Shown: positions 25,550 to 38,337, counted from the first letter of the stretch. The stretch: 64,000 nucleotides of DNA from Alisma plantago-aquatica (GCA_963693085.1 OY856410.1:1332152304-1332216303); one strand, 5' to 3'. A program made the numbers and translations. Notes: a model not told the origin generated them from the letters alone.

Positions 25550-26720
25550 CTCGATGGTTGGGTGCCAATGAACCAACTTGGGATGCCTGTCCATGTCCCC
25601 TAGTGTTACTAGAAAACTGCTTCCTCTAAAAGCCTTGTTGACTCTGCCTGGGGGGTAGAGTCACCATTGAATTCCCATCTGGACAATCCTTTGCTAGATG
25701 TCTCAGTTGTCTACATTGGTAACAGACCCTGGTCACAAAATAGGGTATGTGAGATCCAATCACTGATGTTGATGCTATGTCAGGGGCTCTACTTGGAGCA
25801 ATACTACAGTCCCTACCCCTGCTTGACGTCCATTGCACCTGGGTGTTGAATCTTGATGATGATGCTGGTGCAGAGAACCTCAGATTCTTGAAACCTTCAT
25901 ATCTCTGTCCTTGAGACTGAATGTATTCCTTCGTATTACTAGTCTATCATTTCTCAGTTATGAACTTTTCTATCCGTCTCGCAGACTCTATAAAAGTAGA
26001 AAACCTATCTCTATTCTCTAAAGCAGACACAGAAGTGGTTAATTCAATGTTCAGTCCCTTCTCAAAATGTCGAATTCTTTCCTCATCGGTAGCTGACATG
26101 TGCGGACAGAACTGCAACAACTCCATGAACTTAGCCTCATACTCAATAATGTTCAGTGGCCCTTGTCTTATCTGCTCAAACTGAGATGTTTTCTCATCTA
26201 GGTAAGTCTTAGGGAAGTATCTAATGACAAATTCTCATCGGAATTCTTCCCATCCGACCTCAACACCTGGCCTTTTATTTTCTTCTATAATCCACCAGTG
26301 ACCAGCACTCCATTTTAGGGGGTACTCTGCATGTCTTACCTTCTCAGCTTCAGGAATATCAAGAATCCTGAAAGCCAACTCCAGCTTCATCAGCCACAAA
26401 TCAGCATCTGTTGGATCAGATGTACTAGCATAATCTATGGCTCCAACCCGGTGAAGTCTCTCAAAAGTCTTGTCGGCTCCCTGTCCCTCATTATGGGCTG
26501 GTGCCCTAGGTGCAGGTGGTGACATCCTGTCTTCCATTTGTGTCATAGTCGCCATAAACTGGCCGAACAGGGTATGGAAGGCTGGATTTTCTATCATATC
26601 TGGGTCAAACTGGGGATGTTCAGGTACTGGCTCCTCCCTAGCTTGATCCCTTGCACCTCCTCCTGGTGCAACAATGCTGCTCTCAGTAGCATGTTCTTCA
26701 TGTGATCCAGACATCTTCAA
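25550..26720 (-). pseudogene. Gag relic of family-1 element, copy 2
   Basis: The best-preserved gag of the family, about 390 codons. Order: N-terminal SHEEH/APGGGARDQ segment, proline-rich stretch, a retrotransposon-gag domain (ADLWLMKLELAFRILD near codons 105-120, then YFPKTYLDEKTSQFEQIRQG), and a CCHC knuckle CYQCRQLRHLAKDC (C-x2-C-x4-H-x4-C) near 25725. The frame holds throughout, with no indel seen. It is broken by a TGA at about 26235 and adjacent TGA-TAG codons at about 25922-25930, all explicable as C-to-T changes of CGA or CAG. Gag packages element RNA. No pol follows. Confidence 0.85.
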
Positions 26721-26829
26721 GTTCTTCTTCTCCTATGTGAGCAGAAGATACTATCAGATAAACTGGAAGACACTTAGAACATACTCAACAACCTTAATCT
26801 TATGTCTTTGTAGACTCAGTGAACCTAGA

Positions 26830-26841
26830 GCTCTGATACCA
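26830..26841 (-). other. Primer-binding site, tRNA-iMet (copy 2)
   Basis: GCTCTGATACCA on the plus strand, i.e. TGGTATCAGAGC on the element strand, 6 bases inside the 5' LTR end at 26848. Confidence 0.9.
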
Positions 26842-28054
26842 CTAAATTGTGATGCATCGTTCGAATAACATGTTATTAACTAAACGGAAACGTTCGTTAG
26901 CAGCGGATTATGGAAAATCACTAAAAATTAAAACCGTTTTACCAAGAGATCCAACAAAGGAAAACTCTCTCACATAGAACCAAAGTAATACATTTACATT
27001 CTAGTTTAAAGGTACATATCTTAGATTATCTCATCTCAAAGATTACAACATCAACTGTTCTGTTAAACTGTATTCAGACAACATAAGAACATTGAGGCAT
27101 CAAGCTAAAATCTCAGATCAATTCATTAAAACCAACTACAGACTCTGAGGACCTGAGAGTACAGAGACGACACATAGGACTCTACTCACACATATACAAA
27201 ACTTGATAGACAGTGTGTCCACCTAAGAATTCACTACTATTCCCTTCTACTGTTGTGTTGTTGTCCTTCACCTACTAAAGGGTTCCTGCCTCCTCGTCCG
27301 CGTCCACCTAAAAATGTGGATCCCACGGGGGTGAGACAATTGTAAATTGCCCCAGCGAGAGATATAACTCTCCGCCAAAACATTATTATTGCAGTTTAAT
27401 TGAATAAAATTGTGTAAAGGAATTATCTATTCAACAATAGATAGATCAATGTCTAAATAGATTAGAACAATATTCTTATTCAAAGCATTTCAGCTATAAC
27501 TTGATAAGGTAGCATGATACTTATTCAATGAGGGATTAAAGTATATGTATAACATTTATCCTTCTAGGATATGCTAAGAAGAGTAACATCAACCTTCTCG
27601 GTCAGTACGAGATTATATGGTAGAGACATAATGTGTCAAACTACAATTAGCTTGCCAGGGTGTATTGATACCTTCGTAATAGAGTTATAGTCGTAGCATA
27701 TACTCTCTTCAGGCTTAGATCACATAGCAAATGCCTGGTATTGTATTGTGGAGTCATGGCATGTAGCCATACTCTTTTAATAAAGTATTGGGATCTTAAT
27801 TCCTTATCTCATCAAGTACATTTCCATTTCTTAACAAGTTCATCATCTTGATTATAGAATATGGGTATTCAAACCCTCGATTCATCATAGAATACTTGTT
27901 ACCACTTTTTTTTAAAAATAAGCCAGGGGACCATCTATTCACCCCACTCCCCTCGTGTGGGCACAATCAAAGAACAAACATACAGCTCCTGCTAAAAAGC
28001 AGGTCATATCCCACATAACACACCAAAAACACCAAAGATACTAAACCGCACAAG

Positions 28055-28786
28055 CTACCCACATCCCCTCTTACCTCTCCGCAACACAATATACGGCGTC
28101 TTGTGTTTCTCAAGGAACACCATGCCCCTAATCCTAGCTGGGACATCCCTTATATCATAAACAACAAGCAGTTCAGTCAAGTACATACCCCATCTCCATA
28201 TCTCCTTTGGAATCGAGTTGATAACTTTATGCACTAACGACCCAGCAATGTCCTTCTCTGCAATGATCTCCTTCACCTCCTTAATCAAGTTGACGATCTT
28301 TTAAGGGGCAACATCCACTCCCCACAACATACCATAGACCGAACGATCATCAATCTCCACACTAGAAATGTGTAAAAACTGGTCTTCCGCAAACTTGACA
28401 CCAACTGTGCAAGCTTGGACAAGCGCCATCTGGTAGCTATCAGCCGTCAACCAAGCTCTAGTAATTTGACATACTGCAGCATGATGGTTCCTAACAATCC
28501 TAGCCATCCACCATCTATTATGCCCATAAAGATCACGGTTCTGCCCGACCGCAATGTTCAACTTCAGATTATAAATGTCAGGATTCATCCACCTCACCAA
28601 ACTTATCTCCTTTAGAATGTACTTTGGATCCTCCACACCATAGGCCTTAAGTCTGTTATGAAAAGAAGAATCAGCTATGCGGGTGAAGCTTTTCTGTTTC
28701 ATCAAGGCATTAGTCTGATACATCAACCAATCCACCTCCCTGTTCCAGAGAATTCTTCTGCTGTCATACCTAGCCGCACTTCTCAT
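28055..28786 (-). pseudogene. LINE RNase H-like C-terminal domain
   Basis: Two collinear open segments in one frame (28786-28301 and 28288-28055) follow the zf-RVT domain. WMNPDIYNLKLNIAVGQNRD corresponds to the first strand of plant LINE RNase H, where the usual KLNTDG aspartate is replaced (KLNIAVG), so the nuclease is dead. Later segments (DSYQMALVQACTVGVKFA; VHKVINSIPKEIWRWG) fit the helices and tail of the fold. A stop separates the two segments. Confidence 0.7.
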
Positions 28787-28789
28787 CCG

Positions 28790-29767
28790 TCAAATGCAAT
28801 AAGGAATAATGGTAGCCATGCAAGTCACAAGCCACAACTGCAAATGATCAGAAGTACCAAAAGAGCAAGTATCAAGCAAAGAAATCTGATCCGTGGGAGC
28901 AGGATGATCAGTAATCTCAGTGAATCTGGTCCAGAAGGAGGTGGCAATCTGACTATGGAACATAAGATGGTCAATATCTTCCACACTTGGCTCATCATAA
29001 CAGTCACACCAGGACGCTAAGGCAATACAACAGCTGGAAATGTTCTCGTCAGTTGGGATAGCATTCTTCATCATCTTCCAAATGAACGCACACGCCTTAG
29101 GTGACTGGACGTGCCAAAGCCGGTGAATCCCATGCGGTCCATCATAACTCATACTCCCCAAGATCGTCTTGACAGAGCGAATGGAGAACTGTCCCCTCGT
29201 ATCCGGTATCCAAATGGGATAATCATCCGTATCTGATACCTGCTGACCTATCTTCATAATAAGCTCCACACCATGCTCATCGAGGACCTGCTGTAAAGAT
29301 GGCCAATCCCATCCTATATCATGAATCCAAAAATCATGCACTAAAAAAGGATGGTTGTGATCACTATTATAACGTGCGTGATCAAACAACCTCTCATCAC
29401 ACCACAAGAAATCCCAAAAAGGGATGTTACCCCTCCCGACAATCCAACGGCAGTGAGGATAGATGCTCGGGAACATATTCCATACTCTCTTCTAATAAGG
29501 AGACGCATTCGATCTATACTTTAGATGATTGGGATATAAAGTTGAATGACTATACGCTCTACTAGCATACTTATCGCTGCAAAACTTGGCCCATAAAGTG
29601 TCACCAACAATCATCTCCCAACACGCTTTGGCCACAAAAGCGTCGTTGATGCGGCGAGTATTAGAAAAGCCAAGACCACCTAGGTCCATTGAGACTGCCA
29701 CTCTGTCCCAGCTGACCCAGGCCTTCCTGTGGCAATTGGTGAGTAGCAATACCATCCGGAATACCAA
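28790..29767 (-). pseudogene. LINE connection and zinc-binding (zf-RVT) domain
   Basis: The segment 29767-29492 carries the VSWDRVAVSMDLGGLGF motif that follows the RT thumb in plant LINEs. Then 29476-28790 has RWIVGRGNIPFWDFLW, the PKACAFIWKMMKNAIPT helix and a zf-RVT CC...C...DHLMFH pattern. A TAG separates the two in-frame segments. The domain is thought to bind element RNA after the polymerase. Confidence 0.8.
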
Positions 29768-29812
29768 TAGTAGTCACTGTGTACACCATAGTAGAAGCGA
29801 GAACATGTGCGA

Positions 29813-30919
29813 TCAAAAGCTTCCTGCCCGTAAAAGATAAAAGCATGGACTTCCACGAGGCAATCTTGTGAGAAACCTTATGAATAAGAATTCAAAGTCA
29901 GATAACAGATTCCTTCCAACTCTAATCGGCACTCCCAAATAAACAAAATGATCAACCACATTATCCATCAGAACTGTAGCGCCTATATCCACCTTAGTAA
30001 CCATGTCTTTGCTGCCAACAATACAAGAGGACTTCAACCTGTTAATCTGCTGGGCCGACGCTTTCTCATACATAGAGAGTAACTTCTGGATCTCATCCAT
30101 CGTGTTAGGAGTAGCATTCAAACAGACCATAATATCATCAGCATAACACAGAAAGAGAGGAGGAGTCCCATTCCCCCTAGTACGAAATCTCGCCAATCTA
30201 CGCAGGTCCCCCATATGTGTAATCCGTCTGCATAGGATCTCTTCAAACAAAATGAACAGAAAAAGAGATATCACATTACCTTGTTTCAACCCTCTAAGCA
30301 AAGGGAAAAAACCAGCAGACTCGTCCCCAATAGTAACTGTCGCCCAAGAGTTAGAGAAGAAACTAATACATAACTCAATGAATTCCTTGATAAAGCCGAA
30401 CCTCACCATGATCCGCTCCAGGACGTCCCACTTTATCTGGTCGTAAGCCTTAGACATATCAAGCTTAATCATGATGTTCAGCCTCTCACCCCCATAGTAT
30501 ATGTCATGCATCAACTCCTTCACCAACCGAACATGGTGAGTGATCTCCCTTCCTTTAATGAACGCCGCTTGCTCCTCATAAATCAGCGCTGACATCAAGC
30601 AAACCATTCTGTTACTAATAACTCGTGCAAGGATCCTCAACGCCACATTCTCTACAGATATCAGGCGGAAATCCTTCTCAAGGAGGGTCGGATCATCATT
30701 CTTAGGAATAAGAACAATACGGTAACAGAACAAGCTACGGTGACAATTCTGTCTAAGGAAAAATGCCTCAGCGAGCCTCATAAAATCATCTCTGATATAC
30801 TCCCAAGCAGTCATGTAAAACGGAATAGTAAACCCATCAGGACCGGGAGCAGAAAACTTGTCCATTTGGCACATAGTATCGAACACCTCAGCTGCACTAG
30901 GAACAGCAGTAAGAATCAC
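29813..30919 (-). pseudogene. LINE reverse transcriptase domain, 5' truncated
   Basis: 368 codons open. Motifs in order: FSAPGPDGFT, YRIVLIPKNDDP, QAAFIKGREI, KLDMSKAYDQIKW, a GLKQGNVIS block (family: GLRQGDPLS) and the catalytic CYADDIMV. The fold copies element RNA at nicked target DNA. The open frame drifts near 29813, and the natural continuation (KSMLLSFTGR) is one frame over at 29846. The upstream endonuclease is absent by truncation. Confidence 0.9.
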
Positions 30920-33900
30920 ATTATCATACTTGTTACCACTTTCAGGTAACTTAATACCTTTAGGTCATCTGACCAAGGTAATCATGATTCTTTCTACACA
31001 AGAATTCCACATAGTTCACAAAGCTCATATCACCTCTTGTTACCTCTTAAGAGGCAACAACGCATATTATGGGTTATGAAGCCCATAAATAATTTCAATA
31101 ATTAAAAAATAATATGGCACACAGGGCTCATTAATTTCAGGTTACCTCTCACTAAGCAACAAAGCATATCAAGGCTTATAAGACCTATAAAACATTTTCA
31201 ATATACAGATCATCATAGCTCATACCTGGCTATGCTCATCATCTCAACATACCTACATGATTAGTACTCATGATAACAATTATATCCATTATATATCAGT
31301 ACCATGCAATACAAGGGTTTTCTTATTACATTCAGAATGCATCACTCTGTATTTGAGCTTCACATAGGATCACTTTGTGTTAGGATTTCACATAGCATCA
31401 CCTTGTATTAGGGTTTCACATAGCATCACCTTGTATTAGGATTTCACATAGAATTACCTTGTGTTAGGGTTTTACATAGAACTACCCTGCATTAGGGTTT
31501 CACATAGCATTACCCTGCATTAGGGTTTCTTACAATAATTCCCCAAATTAGGATTTACTATTCATCCCAATTAGGGTTTACAATAAAATACCCTGAATTA
31601 GGGTTTCTCATGTCATTATCCTATATCAGGATCACATCATTCCCCTAGATTAGGGTCTCACTCAATATTACCCCCTGAACTAGGGTTTAAGTTCATCAGT
31701 CAACTCAATTAGGGTTTTATGATCTCTTTATCAAGGATCATACCCTAATTATAAATCCCATTCATTTTGAATGTGTTGGGCTTGATTGCTACATGATTAT
31801 TATACATGTATGAATTTCTCTTTCTCATCCTCTCTAGGATGTTCTCTACTCCAATCTTAATCAAATTGAGTCTATTCTTTATTCAAATACATGTAATTAG
31901 GGTTATCATAATGTATTGGACTATTGCATTAATATGCATCAAAGGTTAACCCCACTAAGGGTACCAATCACTCTAGTACCTTAAGCTACAAACATTGTAA
32001 TCATCATTGATTTTCATCATAAATAATCAAGTAGTTGATTAACCTTCAATCACCTTATACATCCAAGCGGTTTTGATTAATTAAATCCCAAATAGTCTTG
32101 GTCACTTAGACCCCAAACGATCTTGACCAATTAGACTCCAAACGGTCTTATTAAAATAACCTCCAAACAGTCTAAGACTGTTTAGACCTCCAAACGGTCT
32201 TGATTACATTGCCCATCCAATCAGTTTGAAACCGTTTAGCCAAATCAAGTTGAAACCGATTGGACATATAAAACCGTTTAGACAAAACATTTTGAAACTA
32301 AATGAACTTGGGTCTCCAAACGGTCTTGAGGTCGTTTGATCCCAAACGGTCTTGAGACCATTTGGACTCAAATGGTCTTAAGACCGTTTGGTCCAAACCC
32401 TCTTAAAACCGAATGGACCAAAAATATATCCATCAACTAAATCGATTTCAGGGTTTCTACCTATATATCAATTGAAACATTGAATTAACCCCAATTGAAC
32501 CATTAAATCACCCTTCAATTGAACCATCAATAAGGGTTTTAAATTTAAGAAACCATGAATTAGGGTTTTAACCCAATTGAATTACGATTTGAAATCAAGA
32601 TACGTTCAATTGTTGACATCGTAGGACTAATTCTATTGAAATCATTGAATCACCACTTAACCGTGTCACGACCTGACCTCAAATGTTCTTGAGGTCGTTT
32701 GGTTAACCTCCAAATGGTCTTCAGACTGTTTGACTAGTCCCATCATTGAAATTTGTGAAATTCAATTAGGGTTTGCATCATAGAATTGATCATCAATTGA
32801 GATATTGATTGTATTTCAATTTGATATCACTGGATCTTCAACCATCTAATCATACTTCATCATAGACTTCCAAATAGTCTTGGTTGACCTCCAAACGGTC
32901 TTGAGACCGTTTGGGTTAGTCAACCCAAAATTTAAATCAATCAATTGAGAATTTCAGCACTCAACCCGATTAGGGTTTAATACTTGATGGACCTTTAACT
33001 GATGAACCCTTTGAAATCAATCAATTGGTTTTAATGTAAAATCAACATCAACATATGAACTCCAAGTGGTCAACTGTGGTCAACTATTCCAAACGGTTTT
33101 GAAACTGTTTGGTTTCAAACGGTTTGATGAAACCGTTTGGCTAACTTTACTGAAACTGAGTGGACTCAATTTTTGAAACTGTTTGCAATAGATATTTGTG
33201 GAGGTGTGTGCTTATGATGATGTCATCATCATCAAGATGTAAAACCATGAAGCTTTCAGTGATTTTCATGGTGATTGCATCAATCAATCAAATAAAATTT
33301 CAAGAATGAAGAAAGGATCAACAATTGATGAGGTATGAAATCAATAATAACATTCAAGGGTTCAAGTTATATAACCCACCTTCAATTGAGCTTCAAAGCT
33401 TCAACCTTCATGTCTTTAATGGTGAAAGCAAAACCTTCCACTATCCCAAGCTCGTCCTTAATCTTTGAGTGAAAAGGAATGGCTAGAATTGAAGATGGAA
33501 TGGAGATAAGAAGAAATCATGCATTGATTTTTTATTTCCACCATGGAATCAAGGTGAAAAGAGGTCATGGAGCTTACCAACAGGTTGGGATCGTCCTCCT
33601 AATCCTTCAAAGCTCCCTTGGTTGTTTTGCAAGCAAAGAGTGGAAGTGGTTTCGAAAAAGCCTCTCAATTGAGTTGTAAAAGGTGTTTTTATAAGAAATT
33701 CAATGAGAGAGAAAATATTTTATAAAATCTTTTTAATTCCAAAATTGGTGTCATCTCTCCCCCATCAATTCCTTGCACGCAAAGCCATCTTCCCCTCCTT
33801 CGAATTCCTCTTCATTATCCATGAATTAAGGAAAAGTAAATTAAGCACCTTAAATCATATAATACTAATATCCCATTTTTAGTGGATATTACTTTTGATT

Positions 33901-34562
33901 TAACTAATGTGAGTGGGTTCTCCACTCACTTAGATATTTTCATGCCTTTGCAAGGCACATGCTCGTCCAACCTTATCTAAGTTCAACCATTACCATTTTG
34001 GTTAAAGGACACTTCGATTAACATATTTTTTTGCATAAATTTGAAGTAAAGTTCCAATTATGTTTAAATCTTGATTATTTTAATATCAAGATTCTCTTTC
34101 TTCCAAAATAATTCAAATGAGGCACCCCTCTCAAATTATTTTCTCTACATGATTCCAAGAATCACTTGAAATGATATTTTGCATATTGAACCCTAGATTT
34201 TGGGTAAATTGCACATTACACCAAAACTAGGTTTTAATGCACAAACATTGCTCAACAGACTCTTTCTTGTTATTCAGGCCCATACAAGCCATACCTCAGC
34301 ATCATTCTCATTCCTATGATGCTTCAATACTAGAGGAAAATTTCACCATGTAACATTTGCAATTTAACCCCTCAACTTGGGTAATTTGCACTTTAGCCCA
34401 AAATAAGTAAAACATTATTTCAACATTATTCAAAAGGACTAAAATTGAAATATAAGTCCTCTTGAGCCTTAATTACTTTTCAAGAGATAAGAGGAAGCAT
34501 ATAATCAACTTTATTAAGAAAAACATCTAGGTTTAAGCATAACCCAGGTCAGGGATGCTACT

Positions 34563-35299
34563 GTTTTGGGAACACCCAAAAACTAGATATAAAGGGTATG
34601 GGTCAGTAACAACTGGTATGTGTGCAAAATATAAAATATTTTGGGCATTTTAAGAAAGTGAAGTGCAAAAGAGGGAGTTCCCGTAGAGGGCGCTATTTGA
34701 ATTTAGGTAAGTTTAAGAGAATCAATTCCAAGAGAATGAGGTATTTAAATTTAAGATTACAATATTTGAGATGAAAAGTCTTGTCATAATTCACAATATC
34801 ACAACAATCAAATATACTCACATGCATATTAGTGTTAAAGTTATCATATAGTTCATTTGTCTCTGATATCTAGATTTAACTCAAGGTATGGAATCATCAT
34901 CCTATTCCATATTCAATCCACATTCCTTGAACTAGTTCAAACTGTCTGATATATATGTAAGCTCAATATCACATATTGACTCACACGAGCATGTGCATTC
35001 ATTTCTCAGTCTCCTTATTAAGTGGCAAGGACATCATACTCTTATAGAAGGGAAAATCCCATCTACATCACTCCCAGTCATCCATGTGTGTCATAATGTA
35101 TTTGAGAACCACCTTTATGGCAACCCTTATTCAAGGTCAAGTTGGATGTTTCCAACGTACATCAAATGACATGTGATGGGTGTCATGATTTTAGGTGTAG
35201 GAACCACAATCACCACCATCAATATTAAGAGATGATTCTGACTACCTATCATGGTTTCCATGCATCACTCTCAAGGTGGGTCAGTTTCATGATTTTGTG
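34563..35299. other. Unassigned AT-rich interval
   Basis: About 740 bp after the right GTTTT duplication of copy 2. No gene or repeat family was recognised. The reconstructed empty site of copy 2 (18585-18595 joined to 34568 onwards) would form an imperfect hairpin around AGTTTTGGG and CCCAAAAACT. Confidence 0.5.
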
Positions 35300-36090
35300 A
35301 TATCTCCTTCCATAGGGGTTCTTCTTGAGACATATCACATCTAATTCATCTCTAGCCTCTAGGAGCAGCCTCTCAATCTATTGTGAAGGTTGGTCATCAA
35401 ATTCCATGTATAAGGTGTGGACTACATCCTCAAAGTCTTTTCTCTTCTATGTAACCAAACACTATCTTATTCTAGGTCTGCAACGTTTGTCTAAGGTGCT
35501 TCATCTTAGCAAAGAAGGTGAAGGCTAGCCCTAACACCTTTTATGTGCCACCCTTCCTCAATAATATCCATGTAGTCGGGTTGTGAAAGCCATACACCAA
35601 TAAAGGAAAAGGGACATAGGTTCTGAGAGGCGATCAAGTCACCAAAGCATAACTAAAGAGAGCAATGATCTGAGACCATGTAAGGAGTGTGTTGTTCAAC
35701 CATTGTTGAAGGGGCAGGAAACAACCAAGCATCATTCACAAAGTCCCTATCTAGCCTATCCCATGCCTTGGGAGAGTCCCATTACTTATCCACCCAAGTC
35801 TACCTACTTCATTCAAAGGGGATTTCAATCAGATCAAGGTTAGTGATCCAAAAGTTAAATTCCAACATCCCTTATCAGTCAATGTCATTGATACCCCTCA
35901 TCTCGAACAAAATCTAACAATGTTGAAGTCCCCAGAAATCATCCATGCTTTTTTCACCAATGATTAAAGAACGATCACAAAGAGAAGTCCAAAGATCCTT
36001 TCTCTAAGGAGTCGTACATTCAGCATTAACTATCTTAACAAAAGATTGTTCATCATACAAGTGGTATGTCAAGTCAAGTTGTTCAAAAAG
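35300..36090 (-). pseudogene. Decayed LINE endonuclease fragment
   Basis: Minus-strand reading gives shifted pieces in LINE ORF2 order. SFVKIVNAECTT...DLWTSLCDRSLIIG (36060-35960) matches the end of an APE-type endonuclease beta strand. ISGDFNIVRF (about 35910) carries the GDFN metal-site motif. A WISNGTLP...LLTWSQIIAL stretch (35830-35660) matches the YTWSN...SDH region with the SDH changed. KMKHLRQTLQTxNKIVFGYI (35530-35450) is the start of the linker. Many stops and frameshifts mark an old, dead copy; no RT domain follows. Confidence 0.65.
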
Positions 36091-36594
36091 TAAAAAATAT
36101 TAGTCATATGCATTAAAATCTGCTAGTCTCGTATGAACACAGAGTAGTCTACATCGCTTACTAGATTAATGTGCATGTCAACAAGATTTAATGCAAATCA
36201 TTGATTTTAATTACATCTAGAAATATACAACGTTAAAGAAAGATGTAATCTTCTCCTTTCACACTTAGGAGCAACAAATCTAAACTCCAATAAAAGTGGG
36301 AGCCGGCTAGTACAACAAAATGTTGGTTGTAGAACAACTATGTTTCGATACATCAGCGTCTCAGCGGAGACTAGAGAACCGTACTCCTTAAATGTGTAAC
36401 AATTATAAACAAAAATAAACCTATTTAAAATTTATGGAATGTGATCTCCGACTTTATTAAACCTATTGGGAACTTTTGTATTGCATCAAAGATAAAGATG
36501 CCAAATAGAATAATGACCTCGGTATGATTTGGTCACTTTTGTTCATTAACTAGTGACTTCCAACAAACTCTACTCTATGTTAAAAGAATCTTGG
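36091..36594. other. Unassigned interval
   Basis: About 500 bp without a recognisable gene or repeat; may include remains of the neighbouring LINE 5' region. Confidence 0.4.
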
Positions 36595-38270
36595 CCACAA
36601 GAGTCACGCTACCCACACCCGCTCCCTCACCCGGGTGCCCACCCGATAGTTGGGAGGGGGCGTTGCTGATGTGACTGAACTGCCTAATTTAAAACGAAAC
36701 GGGGAATTAAATGTGGAAAGAGAAAATTATTTTCTTCATAACTTTCAATTCTGAATGAATTTTTTTACGAAATAAAAAGTATTAGATTTCTTATAAAAAT
36801 ACTTTCTAACTAGATCAATGTTGATATATTTTGGAGTAATAATAATATGAGAGAAATATAATATTCGTATTTCAAGGTACAATATCTATATTTTGGGGTA
36901 CGGTAATTGTGTTTTGAGGTACAATACGTCATATACAAACATTTATATTGTTGTTATGGAATTCCATTGGTACTGTGCTTATGTTTTTAGTCCAGTTATA
37001 CAATTATGCATGCTTTTATGATTTGCTAGGTACTGTACTTATGCTTGAGTAACTGAGTTTAAATAAACAAGTGGGTATCATGCTTATGGATGCATCTTAT
37101 AGCTGATCTCTTGAGTTGATGTGTATTGTACTTTTGAGATCATTAACAAGTAGGTGTTCAACTTATGTCTGCATTTTGAAATAAATATTTTTCTAGATGA
37201 CCAATGTTACTATGAGATTTTGTAGGTATTGTGTTTATTCTTCTAGACTAGTTATACAATTATGCTTGATTTTGTAATTTGTTAGGTACTGTACTTATGC
37301 TTGAGTAAATGAGTTGAAATTAACAAGTGGGTATAATATCGTGGTTGCATTTTATAGTTGATTTTTGATCTGATGTGCATTGTACTTTTGAGATCATTAA
37401 CAAGTGGGTACTCAAATTATGTCTGTAGTTTGTAAAAAAAATTTGTCCAGATGACAAATGTTGCTATGACAATTCGTAGGTATTGTACTTGTGTTTTTAG
37501 ACCAGTTATATAATTATGTTTGATTTATAATTTGTTAGGTATTGTACTTATGCGTCAGTAAATGAGTTGAAATTAATAACTGGGTACAATACTTATGGTA
37601 GCATTTTATAGGTGATTCTTGATCTGATGTGTATTGTACTTTTGAGGACATTAACAAGTGGGTGCAACTTATGTCTGCATTTTGTAAAAGAAATTATCCA
37701 TATGATTAATGTTGTTATGCGATTCCGTAGGTACTGTACTTATACTTCTACATCAGTTATACGATTATGCTTGGTTTTGTTATTTGGTAGGTGTTGTACT
37801 TATGCTTGAGTATTAACAAGTGGATACAGTACTTATGAACGCATTTTATAGTTAAATCTTATTAAGAACAATACTTTCAAATATTATTTAAGAACAACTA
37901 ATCCTTGATCCTCCTTCATTCAAAAGTATAGTACTCACGAGTACTCTAAGTTTGTATCCAGAACATGTGCATGATATCCTAATATATGGTATTATGTTTC
38001 TTGTGTATTATCATTATTTCAAAATATGTCAACACTAGTCTCGTTGGATTGCATTTTATACAAGGGTTCTAATGCAATTTATTTTATAAAAAAATACGCT
38101 CCGGATTGAAAGTTATTGACAAAAATATTTTCTCTCTCTTCTACCTTTCTCATCATTTATTGTTTTAATTGCTGCTCCTAAGTACCGGGTGGACAGTCCC
38201 GAGGTCCGCGTAGAGGCCAGGGTGTATAGCAGGTTATGTGTAAAAAATTTCAAGATTTTGTATCTTTTGG
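36595..38270. mobile_element. Foldback/MITE-like element with long inverted arms and tandem core
   Basis: The left arm (about 36600-36880) and right arm (about 37985-38265) are inverted repeats of each other. Matching blocks include CATAACTTTCAATtctG (36742; complement at 38105), GTATTAGA (36780)/GCATTAGA, TGTTGAtATATTTTG (36820) and CCACCCGaTA (36640; complement at 38185). Between them lie about four 254-bp direct repeats. Long TIRs with a tandem core and no transposase fit a foldback-type or Mutator-like non-autonomous DNA transposon. Exact ends and target duplication were not resolved. Confidence 0.65.
36880..37860 (+). repeat. 254-bp tandem repeat, about four copies
   Basis: The marker TA(C/T)TGT(A/G)(C/T)TT followed by TTxTAGxCxAGTTATAxxATTATG starts at 36971, 37227, 37481 and 37732, spacings of 256, 254 and 251. 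Each unit also contains GGTACTGTACTTATGC and TGTATTGTACTTTTGAG. Similarity between units looks about 80%. It lies about 850 bp upstream of the UGT start codon. Confidence 0.88.
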
Positions 38271-38337
38271 TTCCCGTAGGTATGCTTTTGGACTCTAGCA
38301 ACTAAAATCTTTATACTTATCGAGTAACGGTGTGGGT

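Larger units (their letters stand above)
27892..30942 (-). mobile_element. 5'-truncated L1-type LINE (27909-30925) with 17-bp target duplication
   Basis: ATACTTGTTACCACTTT occurs at 27892-27908 and 30926-30942, and the uninterrupted sequence exists in the sister LTR near 19650. The left end begins with a short T run (poly-A of the minus-strand element). Coding order on the minus strand: reverse transcriptase (30919-29813), connection (29846-29490), zinc-binding domain (29476-28790), RNase H (28786-28055). The 5' part, including the endonuclease, is missing, as is usual for target-primed reverse transcription that stops early. Confidence 0.92.
18596..34562 (-). mobile_element. Family-1 Gypsy element, copy 2, gag-only, with LINE inside its 5' LTR
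   Basis: Minus-strand element: 3' LTR 18596-23353, internal region 23354-26847, 5' LTR 26848-34562 including a LINE of about 3 kb. GTTTT at 18591-18595 and 34563-34567 is the target duplication. The outermost base at 34562 is mutated, so the LTR starts AGTAGCATCC instead of TGTAACATCC. The internal 3.5 kb carries only a PBS, a gag relic (25550-26720), about 460 bp of spacer, the 32-bp satellite and the pre-LTR block. Nothing in it has room for a protease-RT-integrase polyprotein, so this is a non-autonomous (TR-GAG/LARD-like) element. Confidence 0.9.
26848..34562 (-). repeat. 5' LTR of copy 2 (interrupted)
   Basis: Collinear with 18596-23353 except for the LINE and one target duplication at 27892-30942; about 4.7 kb without them. 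It contains teloboxes (31360-31560) and the palindrome cluster (32067-33185). A few percent divergence from the 3' LTR by eye. Confidence 0.88.
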
